From Actinomadura meyerae (GTDB lineage: Bacteria > Actinomycetota > Actinomycetes > Streptosporangiales > Streptosporangiaceae), in the NCBI RefSeq assembly GCF_900188445.1, contig NZ_FZOR01000017.1, positions 62,001 through 126,000 of the forward strand: a DNA stretch of 64,000 nucleotides, given 5' to 3'. A program made the translations under genes and the position numbers. Below, one piece after another: positions 52,177 to 60,927 of the stretch (position 1 is its first letter; every line of letters starts with the position of its first letter). The notes below the pieces were generated by a model. The model worked only from the letters and a program-made list of their open reading frames with translations, ran no database searches and had not been told where the DNA came from.

Positions 52177-53916
52177 TTACTGGACGGGCGGGTTGGCGTT
52201 CTGGAGCAGTTCCTGGAACTGGGCGGAGAACCAGTGCCCGGACAGGGGCGCGTCCGGCAGGGCGCCGCTCATGTTGTTGTTGTTACGCGGGTTGCCCTCG
52301 TAGGTCGGGTCGCACATCCGGTCGAAGCCCTTGCCCTCGTCGTTCGGGATCTCCTCGCTGGCCCCGTCCGACTCGCCCGGAGGCTTCATCCACACGTAGG
52401 CGTCGATACCGGACGCGGGGGCCGCCTTCGGCCGCTCGCCGAGGCCCGCTCCCGCCTGGTTGCACCAGTTGCCGAGATGGATGCGCCGGTCGGTCCGGCC
52501 GCCGTCCACGTAGGCGTTCACGTCCGTCATCGGGCCGGGCCCGGTCGGGCGAGCGGAACCGCCCCAGCCGTTGCGGCTGGTGTCGATGAGCATGCCGATG
52601 CCGGAGTCGAACCCCTGGCTGATGAGCTCCTGGCGGAACGCCTGCGCGTAGGACAGCTCGTCCACGTAGCGGTTCCAGTCCACCCAGTCGGACTCGCGCA
52701 CGGACGTGCCGCCCACGCTGTCGTTGATGGTGAAGTAGGGCTCGGTCAGCGCACCGTAGTTCGCGGTGTTGGTGATGAACCCGGCGACGTTGCCCTTCGA
52801 GCCGGACATCTCCGCCACCTCCGCGAGGAGCTGCGCGGTCGGGGAGAAGTTGTCGTCCCACCCGATCCAGCCGTGGTGGCCGATGTCGATGTAGTTGTAG
52901 ACGTTGGACAGGGCGCCGAGCTTCTGCAGCGCGTAGGCGATGCCCTTCTGGTAGTTGCCGTTCTCCTTCATGACGTTGCAGTTCTCGGTGGCGGTCGGCC
53001 GGTCGCCCGCGTTGGTGATCAGGTTGGGCAGGGAGTCGATCTCCACCACCGCGGCGATCCGCAGGCCGGCGTACTTCTCGTCGCCGAGGATCTCCGCGAT
53101 CGGGTCGATGAACTGCTCCTTGTACTTGTCGAGCTCGGTCGGGCCGAGCTCGCCGTTGGAGGCGAGCGCCGAGCAGTCCCGGCCGGGCAGGTCGTAGACG
53201 ACGAGGTTGACCAGCCCGGCGCCCTGGTCGAGGGCGGCGTCGAGGTGGTCGCGCAGCCCCATCCCGCCGTTGACGCCCTCGATCGCGGCGATCCGGTCCA
53301 GCCACACGCCGGTCGGCTGGTCCGCGATCGCGCCGCCGCCGGGCTCGGCGGCGGCGTGCGCCGACCATTCGGGGTTCACGTACTGCTTCACGCCCGCGTA
53401 CGGGTTGTCGACGCGGTCGCCGGGGTCGCCGTCGCCCGGGTCGCCGTCACCGGGATCCCCGTCGCCCGGGTCGCCCGTCGACCCGTCGCACACGGTCCCG
53501 TTGAGCTTGAACTGGGTGGGAGCGGAGTTCGTGCCGGAGTAGGTGCCCTGGAACCCGGGGTTGGCCGACGCGTTCGTGCCCAGCGCCGGAGCCCAGCTCG
53601 GGTTCCGCACGGTGACGTGCTGCCCCGACTGGCTGAACGTGCCGTTCCAGCCCGACGTCACCTGCTGGTCGCCGGCGAAGTCCCACTCCAGCGTCCAGCC
53701 GCCGCTGATGGCGTCGCCGAGGTTGGTGACGGTCACGGAGGCGGTGAAGCCGGAGCCCCAGTCGTTCGTGGTGTAGTCGACTTTGCAGCCGGCGGCCGCG
53801 CTGGCCTGGGCCTGGGCCAGCGCGACCGTGCCTGAGGCGAGCAGGACGACCGCCGCGGCGGTCGCGGCGCCGCGGCGCCGGGCGCCGGGCCTCCTGCGCG
53901 CAGGGGGGTGTTTCAT
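52177..53916 (-). CDS. cel6B: GH6 exocellulase (Cel6B type) with N-terminal CBM2
   Basis: 579 residues. Signal peptide to about residue 42, CBM2 (about 43-143, CKVDYTTNDWGSGFTASVTV), a GDGDP repeat linker (148-168), then the GH6 barrel. Asp247 in YDLPGRDCSALASNGEL and the catalytic acid Asp294 in VVEIDSLPNLI match the two key aspartates of Cel6B; IDTSRNGWGG and GNWCNQAGAGLGERP line the tunnel. It releases cellobiose from non-reducing ends and would work with Cel48 from the other end. It starts 43 bases after the GH5 remnant on the same strand and may be read from that gene's CelR-controlled promoter. Confidence 0.95.
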   Translation of the reverse strand: MKHPPARRRPGARRRGAATAAAVVLLASGTVALAQAQASAAAGCKVDYTTNDWGSGFTASVTVTNLGDAISGGWTLEWDFAGDQQVTSGWNGTFSQSGQHVTVRNPSWAPALGTNASANPGFQGTYSGTNSAPTQFKLNGTVCDGSTGDPGDGDPGDGDPGDGDPGDRVDNPYAGVKQYVNPEWSAHAAAEPGGGAIADQPTGVWLDRIAAIEGVNGGMGLRDHLDAALDQGAGLVNLVVYDLPGRDCSALASNGELGPTELDKYKEQFIDPIAEILGDEKYAGLRIAAVVEIDSLPNLITNAGDRPTATENCNVMKENGNYQKGIAYALQKLGALSNVYNYIDIGHHGWIGWDDNFSPTAQLLAEVAEMSGSKGNVAGFITNTANYGALTEPYFTINDSVGGTSVRESDWVDWNRYVDELSYAQAFRQELISQGFDSGIGMLIDTSRNGWGGSARPTGPGPMTDVNAYVDGGRTDRRIHLGNWCNQAGAGLGERPKAAPASGIDAYVWMKPPGESDGASEEIPNDEGKGFDRMCDPTYEGNPRNNNNMSGALPDAPLSGHWFSAQFQELLQNANPPVQ

Positions 53917-53958
53917 CCGGATTCCTCCATCTGGTTGGGGTGGACTTCTTCCGGGTGG

Positions 53959-54374
53959 TCAGGGGCGGGCCGCTGGTGCGCGGCGGCGGCGCCACAACTC
54001 GGGCGCGTATTCGGCGCCAGGCATCGGCTTCCGGCATTCGGTGGCGGCCGTGTCACAATGGTTGTCATTGCCGGTCCGCAGCCCATGGCTCCAATGGAGC
54101 TCCGGAATGGGCGTGATGCCGTTCTCCCCGAGAAGGCCGGCGCAGTTCCGCACCGCGTTCCGGTACGCGCCGCCGCGGCGCGCGGCCGGACGGCGTCGCC
54201 GGGGGCGCCGATGAACGTGTTGCCGGAGACCTCCAGCTCCGGTGCAGGCCCGCAGACAGCGGCCCGGGCCGGCGGCGCGCCGAGCGCGGTCCCGGCGGCG
54301 GCGAGCGGGCCGGCCGCGCACGGCGCCCCGGTCAGGGCGGCCGCGGCGGCGCGCGGGGAAGGCGACGATCTCAT
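53959..54374 (-). pseudogene. Remnant of a secreted GH5 cellulase
   Basis: ATG 54374 opens MRSSPSPRAAAAALTGAPCA, an Ala-rich export signal, then PELEVSGNTFIGAPGDAVRP, which is how actinobacterial GH5 catalytic domains begin (VSGN...G..VR). Near 54170-54185 the frame shifts; the other frame then reads GAYRNAVRNCAGLLGENGIT and PIPELHWSHGLRTGNDNHCD, then KPMPGAEYAPELW, all typical of an inner part of the same GH5 barrel, before ending RRRRAPAARP and stopping at 53959. The strand with NAVRxPLNE between the two blocks and everything after ELW, including both catalytic glutamates, are missing. So an internal deletion, a frameshift and a C-terminal loss have left about 140 of some 400 residues. Family assignment is by motif memory. 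Confidence 0.62.
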
Positions 54375-54407
54375 GGGATCTCGGCTTTCACGTCGGAACT
54401 TTTCGCT

Positions 54408-54421
54408 TGGGAGCGCTCCCA
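54408..54421. promoter_or_regulatory. CelR box upstream of the GH5 remnant and cel6B
   Basis: TGGGAGCGCTCCCA, the exact 14-bp inverted repeat bound by CelR of Thermobifida fusca. It lies 34 bases before the remnant's ATG, in the position to block a minus-strand promoter whose possible elements are further upstream (TTCCAT and TACGTT, 18 bases apart). Confidence 0.85.
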
Positions 54422-54562
54422 CTCCTGGACTGCGGTGAACGTAGAACGGGCCGGACGCGGCATGGAACCCCTGTTCCATTCCTTTCACGAATTTTCACGG
54501 CGCCTCGCGCGCGCGAAGAGGGACCGGGGAGCCATTCGGCGGATCCAATTGGCCTGTGACCC

Positions 54563-54591
54563 TTGACACAAACGGCGTCCGACCGGATTCT
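54563..54591 (+). promoter_or_regulatory. Promoter of the celR gene
   Basis: TTGACA at 54563-54568 and a weak GATTCT at 54586-54591, spacing 17. The second CelR box begins at the next base, over the expected start of transcription, so the repressor would control itself. Confidence 0.55.
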
Positions 54592-54605
54592 TGGGAGCGC
54601 TCCCA
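54592..54605. promoter_or_regulatory. CelR box upstream of celR
   Basis: A second perfect TGGGAGCGCTCCCA, 184 bases from the first and 63 bases before the celR start codon. Confidence 0.85.
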
Positions 54606-54667
54606 CTACTCCCGACCCGGTCCCACCCCCCTCGACGGCCCGGGAACCCCCGAAGGGAGTGCCAAGC

Positions 54668-55702
54668 GTGACCCTCACCCACCCCGAAGACCCCGCCCTT
54701 CCCGACCGCCCCCCGACCCTCGCCCACGTCGCCGAGCTCGCCGGCGTCTCGCCCGCGACCGCCTCCCGCGTGCTCAACGGCTCGGCCCGGGTCAGCCGCA
54801 CGGCCCGCCAGCAGGTGGAGGCGGCCGTCGAGCGGCTCGGCTACGTCCGCCGCCGCGGCGGCTCCCCCGACCGGGAGTCCTCCGGCACGATCGCGGCCGT
54901 CGTGTGCGAGGACGCCTGCCGCGTCCTCGGCGACCCCTACTTCGCGCGCCTGCTGTGGGGCGTGCGGCGCGAGCTGGACGGCCGCGCGCCGCTCGTCGTC
55001 CTCATGGCCGGCCGGCCCGACGAGTGGCGCGCCACCACCGGCTACCTGCGCGGCGGCCGGGCCGAGGGCGTGCTGCTCGTCGGCGCCCGCCGCGACCAGG
55101 TCGCCCCGCTGGTGCAGGCCGCGGCGGGCGCGCCCGTGGTGCTGGCCGGGCGCCCTCTCGACGAGGTGGCGCTGCCCTACGTCGACGTCGACAACCGCGG
55201 CGGCGCGCACGCCGCCGTCCGGCACCTGCTCACCAGCGGCCGCCGCCGGATCGGCACGATCGCCGGGCCCGCCGACACCGGCGCGGCCGTGGACCGGCTG
55301 GCCGGCTACCGGCTCGCCGCGCGGGAGGCCGGGATGGGCGTCAACGGGCTGGTCTGCCAGGGCGACTTCGGCCGGCTGTCCGGCGAACGCGCGATGCGCC
55401 GGCTGCTGGAGCGGCGGCCGGACGTCGACGCCGTGCTCGCCGCGTCCGACCAGATGGCGGTCGGGGCGCTCAGCGCGCTGCGCCGGGCGGGCCGCCGCGT
55501 GCCCGACGACGTCGCCGTCGTCGGCTTCGACGACGCGCCCGTCGCCCGGCAGGTGCGGCCCCGGCTCACCACCGTCCGCCAGCCCGCCGAGGACCTCGGC
55601 GCCCGGCTCGCCCGCGAGCTGCGCGCCTGCACCGGCGGCCGGCCGAACACCGAGCGGCGCGTCGTGCTGCGCACCAAGTTGATCATCCGGGAGTCCGGCT
55701 GA
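54668..55702 (+). CDS. celR: LacI-family cellulase repressor, CelR/CebR type
   Basis: 344 residues. HTH TLAHVAELAGVSPATASRVL, hinge and then a sugar-binding core (GTIAAVVCEDACRVLGDPYF; AVLAASDQMAVGALSALRRA; VVGFDDAPVARQVRPRLTTV). CelR binds the 14-bp box and is released by cellobiose; two boxes lie on its upstream side. GTG 54668 with GGGAG upstream is chosen; the open frame extends back to 54563 but without a family match. Followed by the GH48 gene on the same strand, which has no box of its own, so read-through from celR is possible. Confidence 0.9.
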   Translation: MTLTHPEDPALPDRPPTLAHVAELAGVSPATASRVLNGSARVSRTARQQVEAAVERLGYVRRRGGSPDRESSGTIAAVVCEDACRVLGDPYFARLLWGVRRELDGRAPLVVLMAGRPDEWRATTGYLRGGRAEGVLLVGARRDQVAPLVQAAAGAPVVLAGRPLDEVALPYVDVDNRGGAHAAVRHLLTSGRRRIGTIAGPADTGAAVDRLAGYRLAAREAGMGVNGLVCQGDFGRLSGERAMRRLLERRPDVDAVLAASDQMAVGALSALRRAGRRVPDDVAVVGFDDAPVARQVRPRLTTVRQPAEDLGARLARELRACTGGRPNTERRVVLRTKLIIRESG

Positions 55703-55824
55703 CGGCCCCGGCCTGACGCGCGCCCGCCCGCGGGCGCGCTCCTCCAAGGGACGCCGCCGCCGGACTCCGCCGGCGGTGGAGCCCGGCATGCCCGCACGCC
55801 GGGCGACTCAGGAAGGGAACCAAG

Positions 55825-58749
55825 GTGAGAAGACGGCAACGATGGCGCGCGCTCACGGCCGTGGGCGCGACGCTGACCCTGCTCTGCGGCGGTCTCGGCG
55901 CGCTCGCACCGGCGAACGCCGCGGCGGCCGCGTGCAAGGTCGTCTACACGAAGAACGACTGGGGCGGCGGCTTCACGACCACCATCGACATCACCAACCA
56001 GGGCGACGCGCTGAACGGCTGGACGCTGAAGTACTCCTACACGGGGAACCAGCGGCTGACCAGCGGATGGTCGGGCAAGTGGTCGCAGTCCGGCCAGGAC
56101 GTCACCGTCCAGAACGAGAGCTGGAACGGGTCGCTGGCGTCCGGCGCGACGGTGAGCGTCGGCGGGCAGTTCACCTACAGCGGGACGAACACCGACCCGA
56201 CGTCGTTCACCCTGAACGGCACGCCCTGCAACGGCAGCACGTCCGCCCCGAAGGTGTCGCTGACCAGCCCGGCGGCCGGAGCCACCTACTCGGTGGGCGC
56301 GTCGGTGCCGCTCGCGGCGACCGCCACCGCCGGGACCGGCGCGACCGTCTCCAAGGTCGAGTTCTTCGACCAGGACGGCCCGCTCGGCGCCGCCGACACC
56401 ACCGCCCCCTACACGCTGGATTGGACGCCCTCGGCCGCGGGCGACTACTCGCTCTACGCCAAGGTGACCGACAGCGCCGGCGGCACGGCCGAGTCCGCGC
56501 CGGTCGGCATCACGGTCGCGGCCGAGGCGAGTGTCGTGGCCGGCCCGTCGAAGCTGACCGTCGCGCAGGGCTCCACGGCCACGTTCGCGGTGAAGCTGTC
56601 CGAGGCGCCGTCGTCGGACGTCACCGTGACGACCGCGCGCACCGCGGGCAACAGCGGCCTGTCGGTGACCGGAGGCGGGACGCTCACGTTCACGCCGCAG
56701 AACTGGTCGACCGCGCAGAATGTGACGATCACCGCGGACGACTCCGGCACGGGCGAGGCGACCTTCACCTCGTCGGCCTCCGGCTTCGCCCCGGCCACGG
56801 TCACCGCGACCGAGGTGGCCACCGGCGGTGACGGCTACACCCAGCGGTTCCTCGACCAGTACAACAAGATCAAGGACCCGGCGAACGGCTACTTCAGCCC
56901 CGAGGGCATCCCGTACCACTCGGTGGAGACCTTCATGGTCGAGGCGCCCGACCACGGGCACGAGACCACGTCCGAGGCGTACAGCTACCTCATCTGGCTG
57001 GAGGCCATGTACGGCAAGGTCACGCAGGACTGGGACCCCTTCAACGACGCGTGGGCGCTCATGGAGAAGTACATGATCCCGACCCACGCCGACCAGCCGA
57101 CGAACTCCTTCTACGACCCCTCCAAGCCCGCCACGTACGCCGCCGAGCACCCCGAGGTCAGCGACTACCCGTCGCTGATCGACGGCAGCGTCCCGGTCGG
57201 GCAGGACCCGATCGCGAGCGAGCTGAAGTCCGCCTACGGCACCGACGACGTCTACGGCATGCACTGGCTGCAGGACGTCGACAACGTCTACGGCTACGGC
57301 AACACGCCGGGCGGCGGCTGCGAGGAGGGCCCGAGCGCAGGCGGCCCGTCCTACATCAACACCTACCAGCGCGGCTCCCAGGAGTCGGTGTTCGAGACCG
57401 TCCCGCAGCCGACGTGCGACAAGTTCGCGTTCGGCGGCACCAACGGCTACCTCGACCTGTTCATCAAGGACTCGTCCTACGCCAAGCAGTGGAAGTTCAC
57501 CAACGCCCCCGACGCCGACGCGCGCGCCATCCAGGCCGCGTACTGGGCGAACACGTGGGCCGCGGACCAGGGCAAGGCCGGTGAGGTCTCGGCCACCGTG
57601 GCGAAGGCCGGGAAGATGGGCGACTACCTGCGCTACGCGTTCTTCGACAAGTACTTCAAGAAGATCGGCGACTGCCGCCCCGCCTCGTCCTGCCCCGCCG
57701 GGACGGGCAAGGACAGCGAGCACTACCTGCTGTCCTGGTACTACGCCTGGGGCGGCGCCACGGACACCAACGCCGGCTGGGCGTGGCGCATCGGCGACGG
57801 CGCCTCGCACTTCGGCTACCAGAACCCCCTGGCCGCCTACGCGCTGGTGAACGACGCCGCGCTCGCCCCCAAGGGCGCCACGGCCAAGGCCGACTGGGAG
57901 AAGAGCCTCACCCGGCAGCTGCAGCTCTACAAGTGGCTGCAGTCCGCCGAGGGCGGCATCGCGGGCGGCGTCACCAACAGCTGGGACGGCAGCTACAGCA
58001 CCCCGCCGACCGGCCTGACCGAGTTCTTCGGCATGCCCTACGACTGGCAGCCCGTCTATCACGACCCGCCGAGCAACCAGTGGTTCGGCTTCCAGGCGTG
58101 GTCCATGGAGCGCGTCGCCGAGTACTACCAGGTCACCGGTGACGCGAACGCCGAGGCGATCCTCGACAAGTGGGTCTCCTGGGCGCTGTCGAACACGACC
58201 GTCGACCCGTCCACGGGCTCCATCCAGATCCCGTCGACGCTCACGTGGACCGGGCAGCCGGACGCGAACTGGTCGTCGTCCAGCGGCATGCCGCCGGCCA
58301 ACTCCGACCTGCACGTCACGGTGGAGGACTACACCAGCGACGTCGGCGTGGCCGCCGCGTACGCCAAGACCCTGACGTACTACGCCGCCAAGTCCGGCGA
58401 CGCCGACGCCAAGCAGACCGCCAAGGACCTCCTCGACGCCCTGTGGAAGCACGCCGACGCCAAGGGCGTGTCGGTGGAGGAGAGCAAGGGCGACTACCGG
58501 CGCGTCATCGACCCGGTCTACGTCCCGTCCGGCTGGACGGGCACCATGCCGAACGGCGACCCGATCAACTCCAACTCGACCTTCATGTCCATCCGGTCCT
58601 TCTACAAGAGCGACCCCGACTACCAGCGCGTCATGGCCTACGCCAACGGCGAGACCTCCACCGCCCCGACCTTCACGTACCACCGCTTCTGGGCGCAGGC
58701 GGACATAGCCCTCGCCATGGCCGACTACGGCCGCCTCTTCAACGAGTAG
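55825..58749 (+). CDS. GH48 reducing-end exocellulase with N-terminal CBM2
   Basis: 974 residues. Signal peptide (to about 36), CBM2 (about 37-144, CKVVYTKNDWGGGFTTTIDI), an Ig-like domain (about 148-235), a second beta-sandwich (about 238-330, VVAGPSKLTVAQGSTATFAV) and the GH48 (alpha/alpha)6 barrel from 334 (GDGYTQRFLDQYNKIKDPAN). Glu380 in EAPDHGHETTSEAYS is the expected general acid. Processive release of cellobiose from reducing ends, acting with Cel6B and the LPMO. GTG 55825 follows GGAAGGG. An Ig-like plus second sandwich between CBM2 and GH48 is more than the minimal family layout. Confidence 0.96.
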   Translation: MRRRQRWRALTAVGATLTLLCGGLGALAPANAAAAACKVVYTKNDWGGGFTTTIDITNQGDALNGWTLKYSYTGNQRLTSGWSGKWSQSGQDVTVQNESWNGSLASGATVSVGGQFTYSGTNTDPTSFTLNGTPCNGSTSAPKVSLTSPAAGATYSVGASVPLAATATAGTGATVSKVEFFDQDGPLGAADTTAPYTLDWTPSAAGDYSLYAKVTDSAGGTAESAPVGITVAAEASVVAGPSKLTVAQGSTATFAVKLSEAPSSDVTVTTARTAGNSGLSVTGGGTLTFTPQNWSTAQNVTITADDSGTGEATFTSSASGFAPATVTATEVATGGDGYTQRFLDQYNKIKDPANGYFSPEGIPYHSVETFMVEAPDHGHETTSEAYSYLIWLEAMYGKVTQDWDPFNDAWALMEKYMIPTHADQPTNSFYDPSKPATYAAEHPEVSDYPSLIDGSVPVGQDPIASELKSAYGTDDVYGMHWLQDVDNVYGYGNTPGGGCEEGPSAGGPSYINTYQRGSQESVFETVPQPTCDKFAFGGTNGYLDLFIKDSSYAKQWKFTNAPDADARAIQAAYWANTWAADQGKAGEVSATVAKAGKMGDYLRYAFFDKYFKKIGDCRPASSCPAGTGKDSEHYLLSWYYAWGGATDTNAGWAWRIGDGASHFGYQNPLAAYALVNDAALAPKGATAKADWEKSLTRQLQLYKWLQSAEGGIAGGVTNSWDGSYSTPPTGLTEFFGMPYDWQPVYHDPPSNQWFGFQAWSMERVAEYYQVTGDANAEAILDKWVSWALSNTTVDPSTGSIQIPSTLTWTGQPDANWSSSSGMPPANSDLHVTVEDYTSDVGVAAAYAKTLTYYAAKSGDADAKQTAKDLLDALWKHADAKGVSVEESKGDYRRVIDPVYVPSGWTGTMPNGDPINSNSTFMSIRSFYKSDPDYQRVMAYANGETSTAPTFTYHRFWAQADIALAMADYGRLFNE

Positions 58750-58761
58750 ACCCACCCCCAC

Positions 58762-58794
58762 GGGCCCGTGGCGGCACCCGGCCGCCACGGGCCC
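58762..58794 (+). terminator. Terminator of the GH48 gene
   Basis: GGGCCCGTGGCGGC (58762-58775) and GCCGCCACGGGCCC (58781-58794) pair perfectly with the loop ACCCG and are followed by TCGCGTTTT. Confidence 0.85.
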
Positions 58795-58925
58795 TCGCGT
58801 TTTCGGGGCGGGGGCGTTCGGCTCGTCCCCCATCCCCGCGCCGCGGCCGTCTCACGGTGGGTCCCGGTGCGGGCACTCCGCGTCCGTGAGACGATCATTT
58901 GCCCGGGGAAGAGCGGAGCTTTGCG

Positions 58926-59726
58926 ATGGCCGATGAGAGGTGGACTCCCGCCGACGTGGATCTGGTCACGCCGAACACGGCGCGGATCTACGACTACCTG
59001 CTCGGCGGCAAGGACAACTACGCGGCGGACCGGGAGGTCGCCGAGCGGCTGCTCGCCGTCATCCCGGAGGCGCGGGCGGCCGCGCGGGAGAACCACGCCT
59101 TCATCGGCCGCGCGGTGCGGTTCCTCGCCCGCGCCGGCGTCCGGCAGTTCATCGACGTCGGCAGCAAGCTGCCCGTGCGCGGGAACGTCCACGAGGTCGC
59201 GGCGGAGATCGCGCCCGACGCGGCCGTCGTGTTCGCCGACGGCGACCCGGTGGTGCTGGCGCACGCCCGCGCGCTGCTCGCCCGGACGAGCCGGGCCGCG
59301 TTCGTCCCGTGCGACCCGCTGCGCCCGGACGCCGTCGCGGACGACCCGGAGGTCCGCGCGCTCATCGACTTCGACCGGCCCGTGGGGGTCGTGCTCGACC
59401 GCGTCCTGCACTTCATCCCGGACGCGGCCGAGGCCGCCGCCGCGCTGCGCCGCCTGCACGGCGCCCTCGCTCCGGGCAGCCACCTGGTGTTCACGCACAT
59501 CACGCAGGAGCCCGAGCCGGAGTCCGGCGGCGACGTCGGCCGGGTGTTCCAGCCGTCCAGCGGCCACTTCTGGGGGCGCGGCCGGGACGAGATCCTCGAG
59601 ATCGTCTCGTGCTTCGAGCTCGTGGAGCCCGGCCTGGTCTTCACCCCGCTGTGGCGCCCCGGCGGGCCGGTCACGGCGCACCCCGAGCGGGCCTTCACCC
59701 TGGCGGGCGTGGCCCTCCGCCGCTGA
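58926..59726 (+). CDS. DUF574-type SAM-dependent methyltransferase
   Basis: 266 residues. TPNTARIYDYLLGGKDNYAA is the hallmark opening of this actinobacterial family; QFIDVGSKLPVRGNVHEVAA replaces the usual glycine-rich SAM loop, and LHFIPDAAEAAAALRRLHGA, APGSHLVFTHITQE follow. Actinobacteria carry many paralogues with unknown acceptors. ATG 58926 is at the family start. Its last 32 bases overlap, tail to tail, the end of the cyclase-like gene. Confidence 0.86.
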   Translation: MADERWTPADVDLVTPNTARIYDYLLGGKDNYAADREVAERLLAVIPEARAAARENHAFIGRAVRFLARAGVRQFIDVGSKLPVRGNVHEVAAEIAPDAAVVFADGDPVVLAHARALLARTSRAAFVPCDPLRPDAVADDPEVRALIDFDRPVGVVLDRVLHFIPDAAEAAAALRRLHGALAPGSHLVFTHITQEPEPESGGDVGRVFQPSSGHFWGRGRDEILEIVSCFELVEPGLVFTPLWRPGGPVTAHPERAFTLAGVALRR

Positions 59727-60501
59727 CCGAGAGGGCGCGCAGCCGGCGCCGCCAGGCGGGCAGGCCCTCGCGCGCTCCGCGCACGGTGCGGCGGTGGACG
59801 CGCGCCGGGGCGGACCCGGCGACGTGCACCCAGCCCTGGTGGCTGCGGCCGGTGACCTCCAGCCGGACGAGCGGGACGTAGGAGTCGGCGCGGATCCCCT
59901 CGTACCCGTGCCGCACGATCGAGTGGTAGATGTCCTCGGACACGATCAGCGCCAGCGGCGCGCGGGTGCGCCGCAGGGCGCTCCTCGCCTCCGCCGAGTC
60001 GAGCAGCCGGAAGGCGACGTCGAGGGCCTCGCCGAAATTGCCGTGCCCGTCGTTGTGCACCTCTCCGGCGTGCACCACCACCCGCAGCCGAATTCGCCGG
60101 TCGCCGCCGGGCGTGATCGTCTGCGCCGAATTGTATTCGGCGAGCAGTGCGGACAGCAGCGGCACGACCGGGTGCAGCAGCAGCGTTTTCGGAACCTCGT
60201 CGAAAGGGCGCACCAGAACGAGGACGCCGTCGCCCCGGTCGACGTACTCCTCCCGGTGCCGCCGCCCGATTCCGGCGCGGTTGAACGCCTCCTCCAGCAG
60301 CCGGTACAGGGTGCGCCGCAGTTCGGCCTTCACCGGGTCGGTACGCGTCGTCGACGCCTCGATGTCCACCGCCAGGATCGCCCGGTACCGGGGCCGGACC
60401 CGCACCCGGTCGGCGGCGGGGACGGGAGGCCCCGCCGCGCCGGCGGGCACCGGCAGCACCGCCCCCGGCATCGCCTCGCGCACGGCCGTCGTCTGTTCCA
60501 T
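59695..60501 (-). CDS. Class III nucleotide cyclase-like protein
   Basis: 268 residues, one cyclase-like domain: RAILAVDIEASTTRTDPVKA has the first metal Asp, EEYVDRGDGVLVLVRPFDEV the second, and HNDGHGNFGEALDVAFRLLD corresponds to the segment that normally reads VNxAARL; here Asn is Asp (LDVAFRL) while the Arg remains. Family members are widespread in actinobacteria as guanylate-cyclase-domain proteins; whether they make a cyclic nucleotide is unknown. ATG 60501 follows GGGGGG. No obvious effector gene adjoins it. Confidence 0.7.
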   Translation of the reverse strand: MEQTTAVREAMPGAVLPVPAGAAGPPVPAADRVRVRPRYRAILAVDIEASTTRTDPVKAELRRTLYRLLEEAFNRAGIGRRHREEYVDRGDGVLVLVRPFDEVPKTLLLHPVVPLLSALLAEYNSAQTITPGGDRRIRLRVVVHAGEVHNDGHGNFGEALDVAFRLLDSAEARSALRRTRAPLALIVSEDIYHSIVRHGYEGIRADSYVPLVRLEVTGRSHQGWVHVAGSAPARVHRRTVRGAREGLPAWRRRLRALSVSGGGPRPPG

Positions 60502-60927
60502 TCCCCCCGCGCCCCTTTCTCCCCGCATCCCCCATTGCTCCCGGGAAACGATCCTGGCATTCCCCGCCCCGGCCCGGCAACCCAGTAGAACGCGGGTCCG
60601 CGGCGGTGTTTTCCCGGTAAATGTGAATTCCTTTCAGCAGGGCCCGGACCGGGCCGTGACCAGGGTCCGGGCGAGGGGCCGTCCCGCGTCAAGGGAGGCG
60701 CGTCCCGAATGGTCCCGGTGCGGCGGGACCCGGGTCCGGCAAGATCGGGACGGAAACGCCGGAACGGCGCGCGCATCGATCGCATAACGCGCCGGTACGG
60801 GGCGCCCCGGCTCGGGGAGACTCTCCGAAGCGGCCGCGCCGCCCGCCGCGGGCTCCGGGAAAGCACGGTGCGGCACCCCGTGGCAATCCGGTGGCACGAC
60901 CTCCCGCCGAGGTCCGAGCATGGAGGG
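60502..60927. other. 426-bp divergent intergenic region
   Basis: Lies between the cyclase-like gene and the sensor kinase operon. The open frame that extends from the kinase back to 60709 is Arg-rich and looks like a shadow. I see no operator or hairpin worth naming; it presumably holds both promoters. Confidence 0.45.

Noticed and set aside
54563..54667. Longer N-terminus for celR starting at 54563
   Set aside because: The extension covers the promoter and CelR box and has no family resemblance; GTG 54668 fits the family.
55306..58833. Very long minus-strand frame opposite celR and cel48
   Set aside because: Antisense shadow created by GC-rich third positions of the real plus-strand genes, which have complete catalytic motifs.
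59695..60501. Pycsar-type antiphage system
   Set aside because: The cyclase-like gene lacks a neighbouring membrane or NADase effector, and its relatives are common housekeeping-like genes in actinobacteria.
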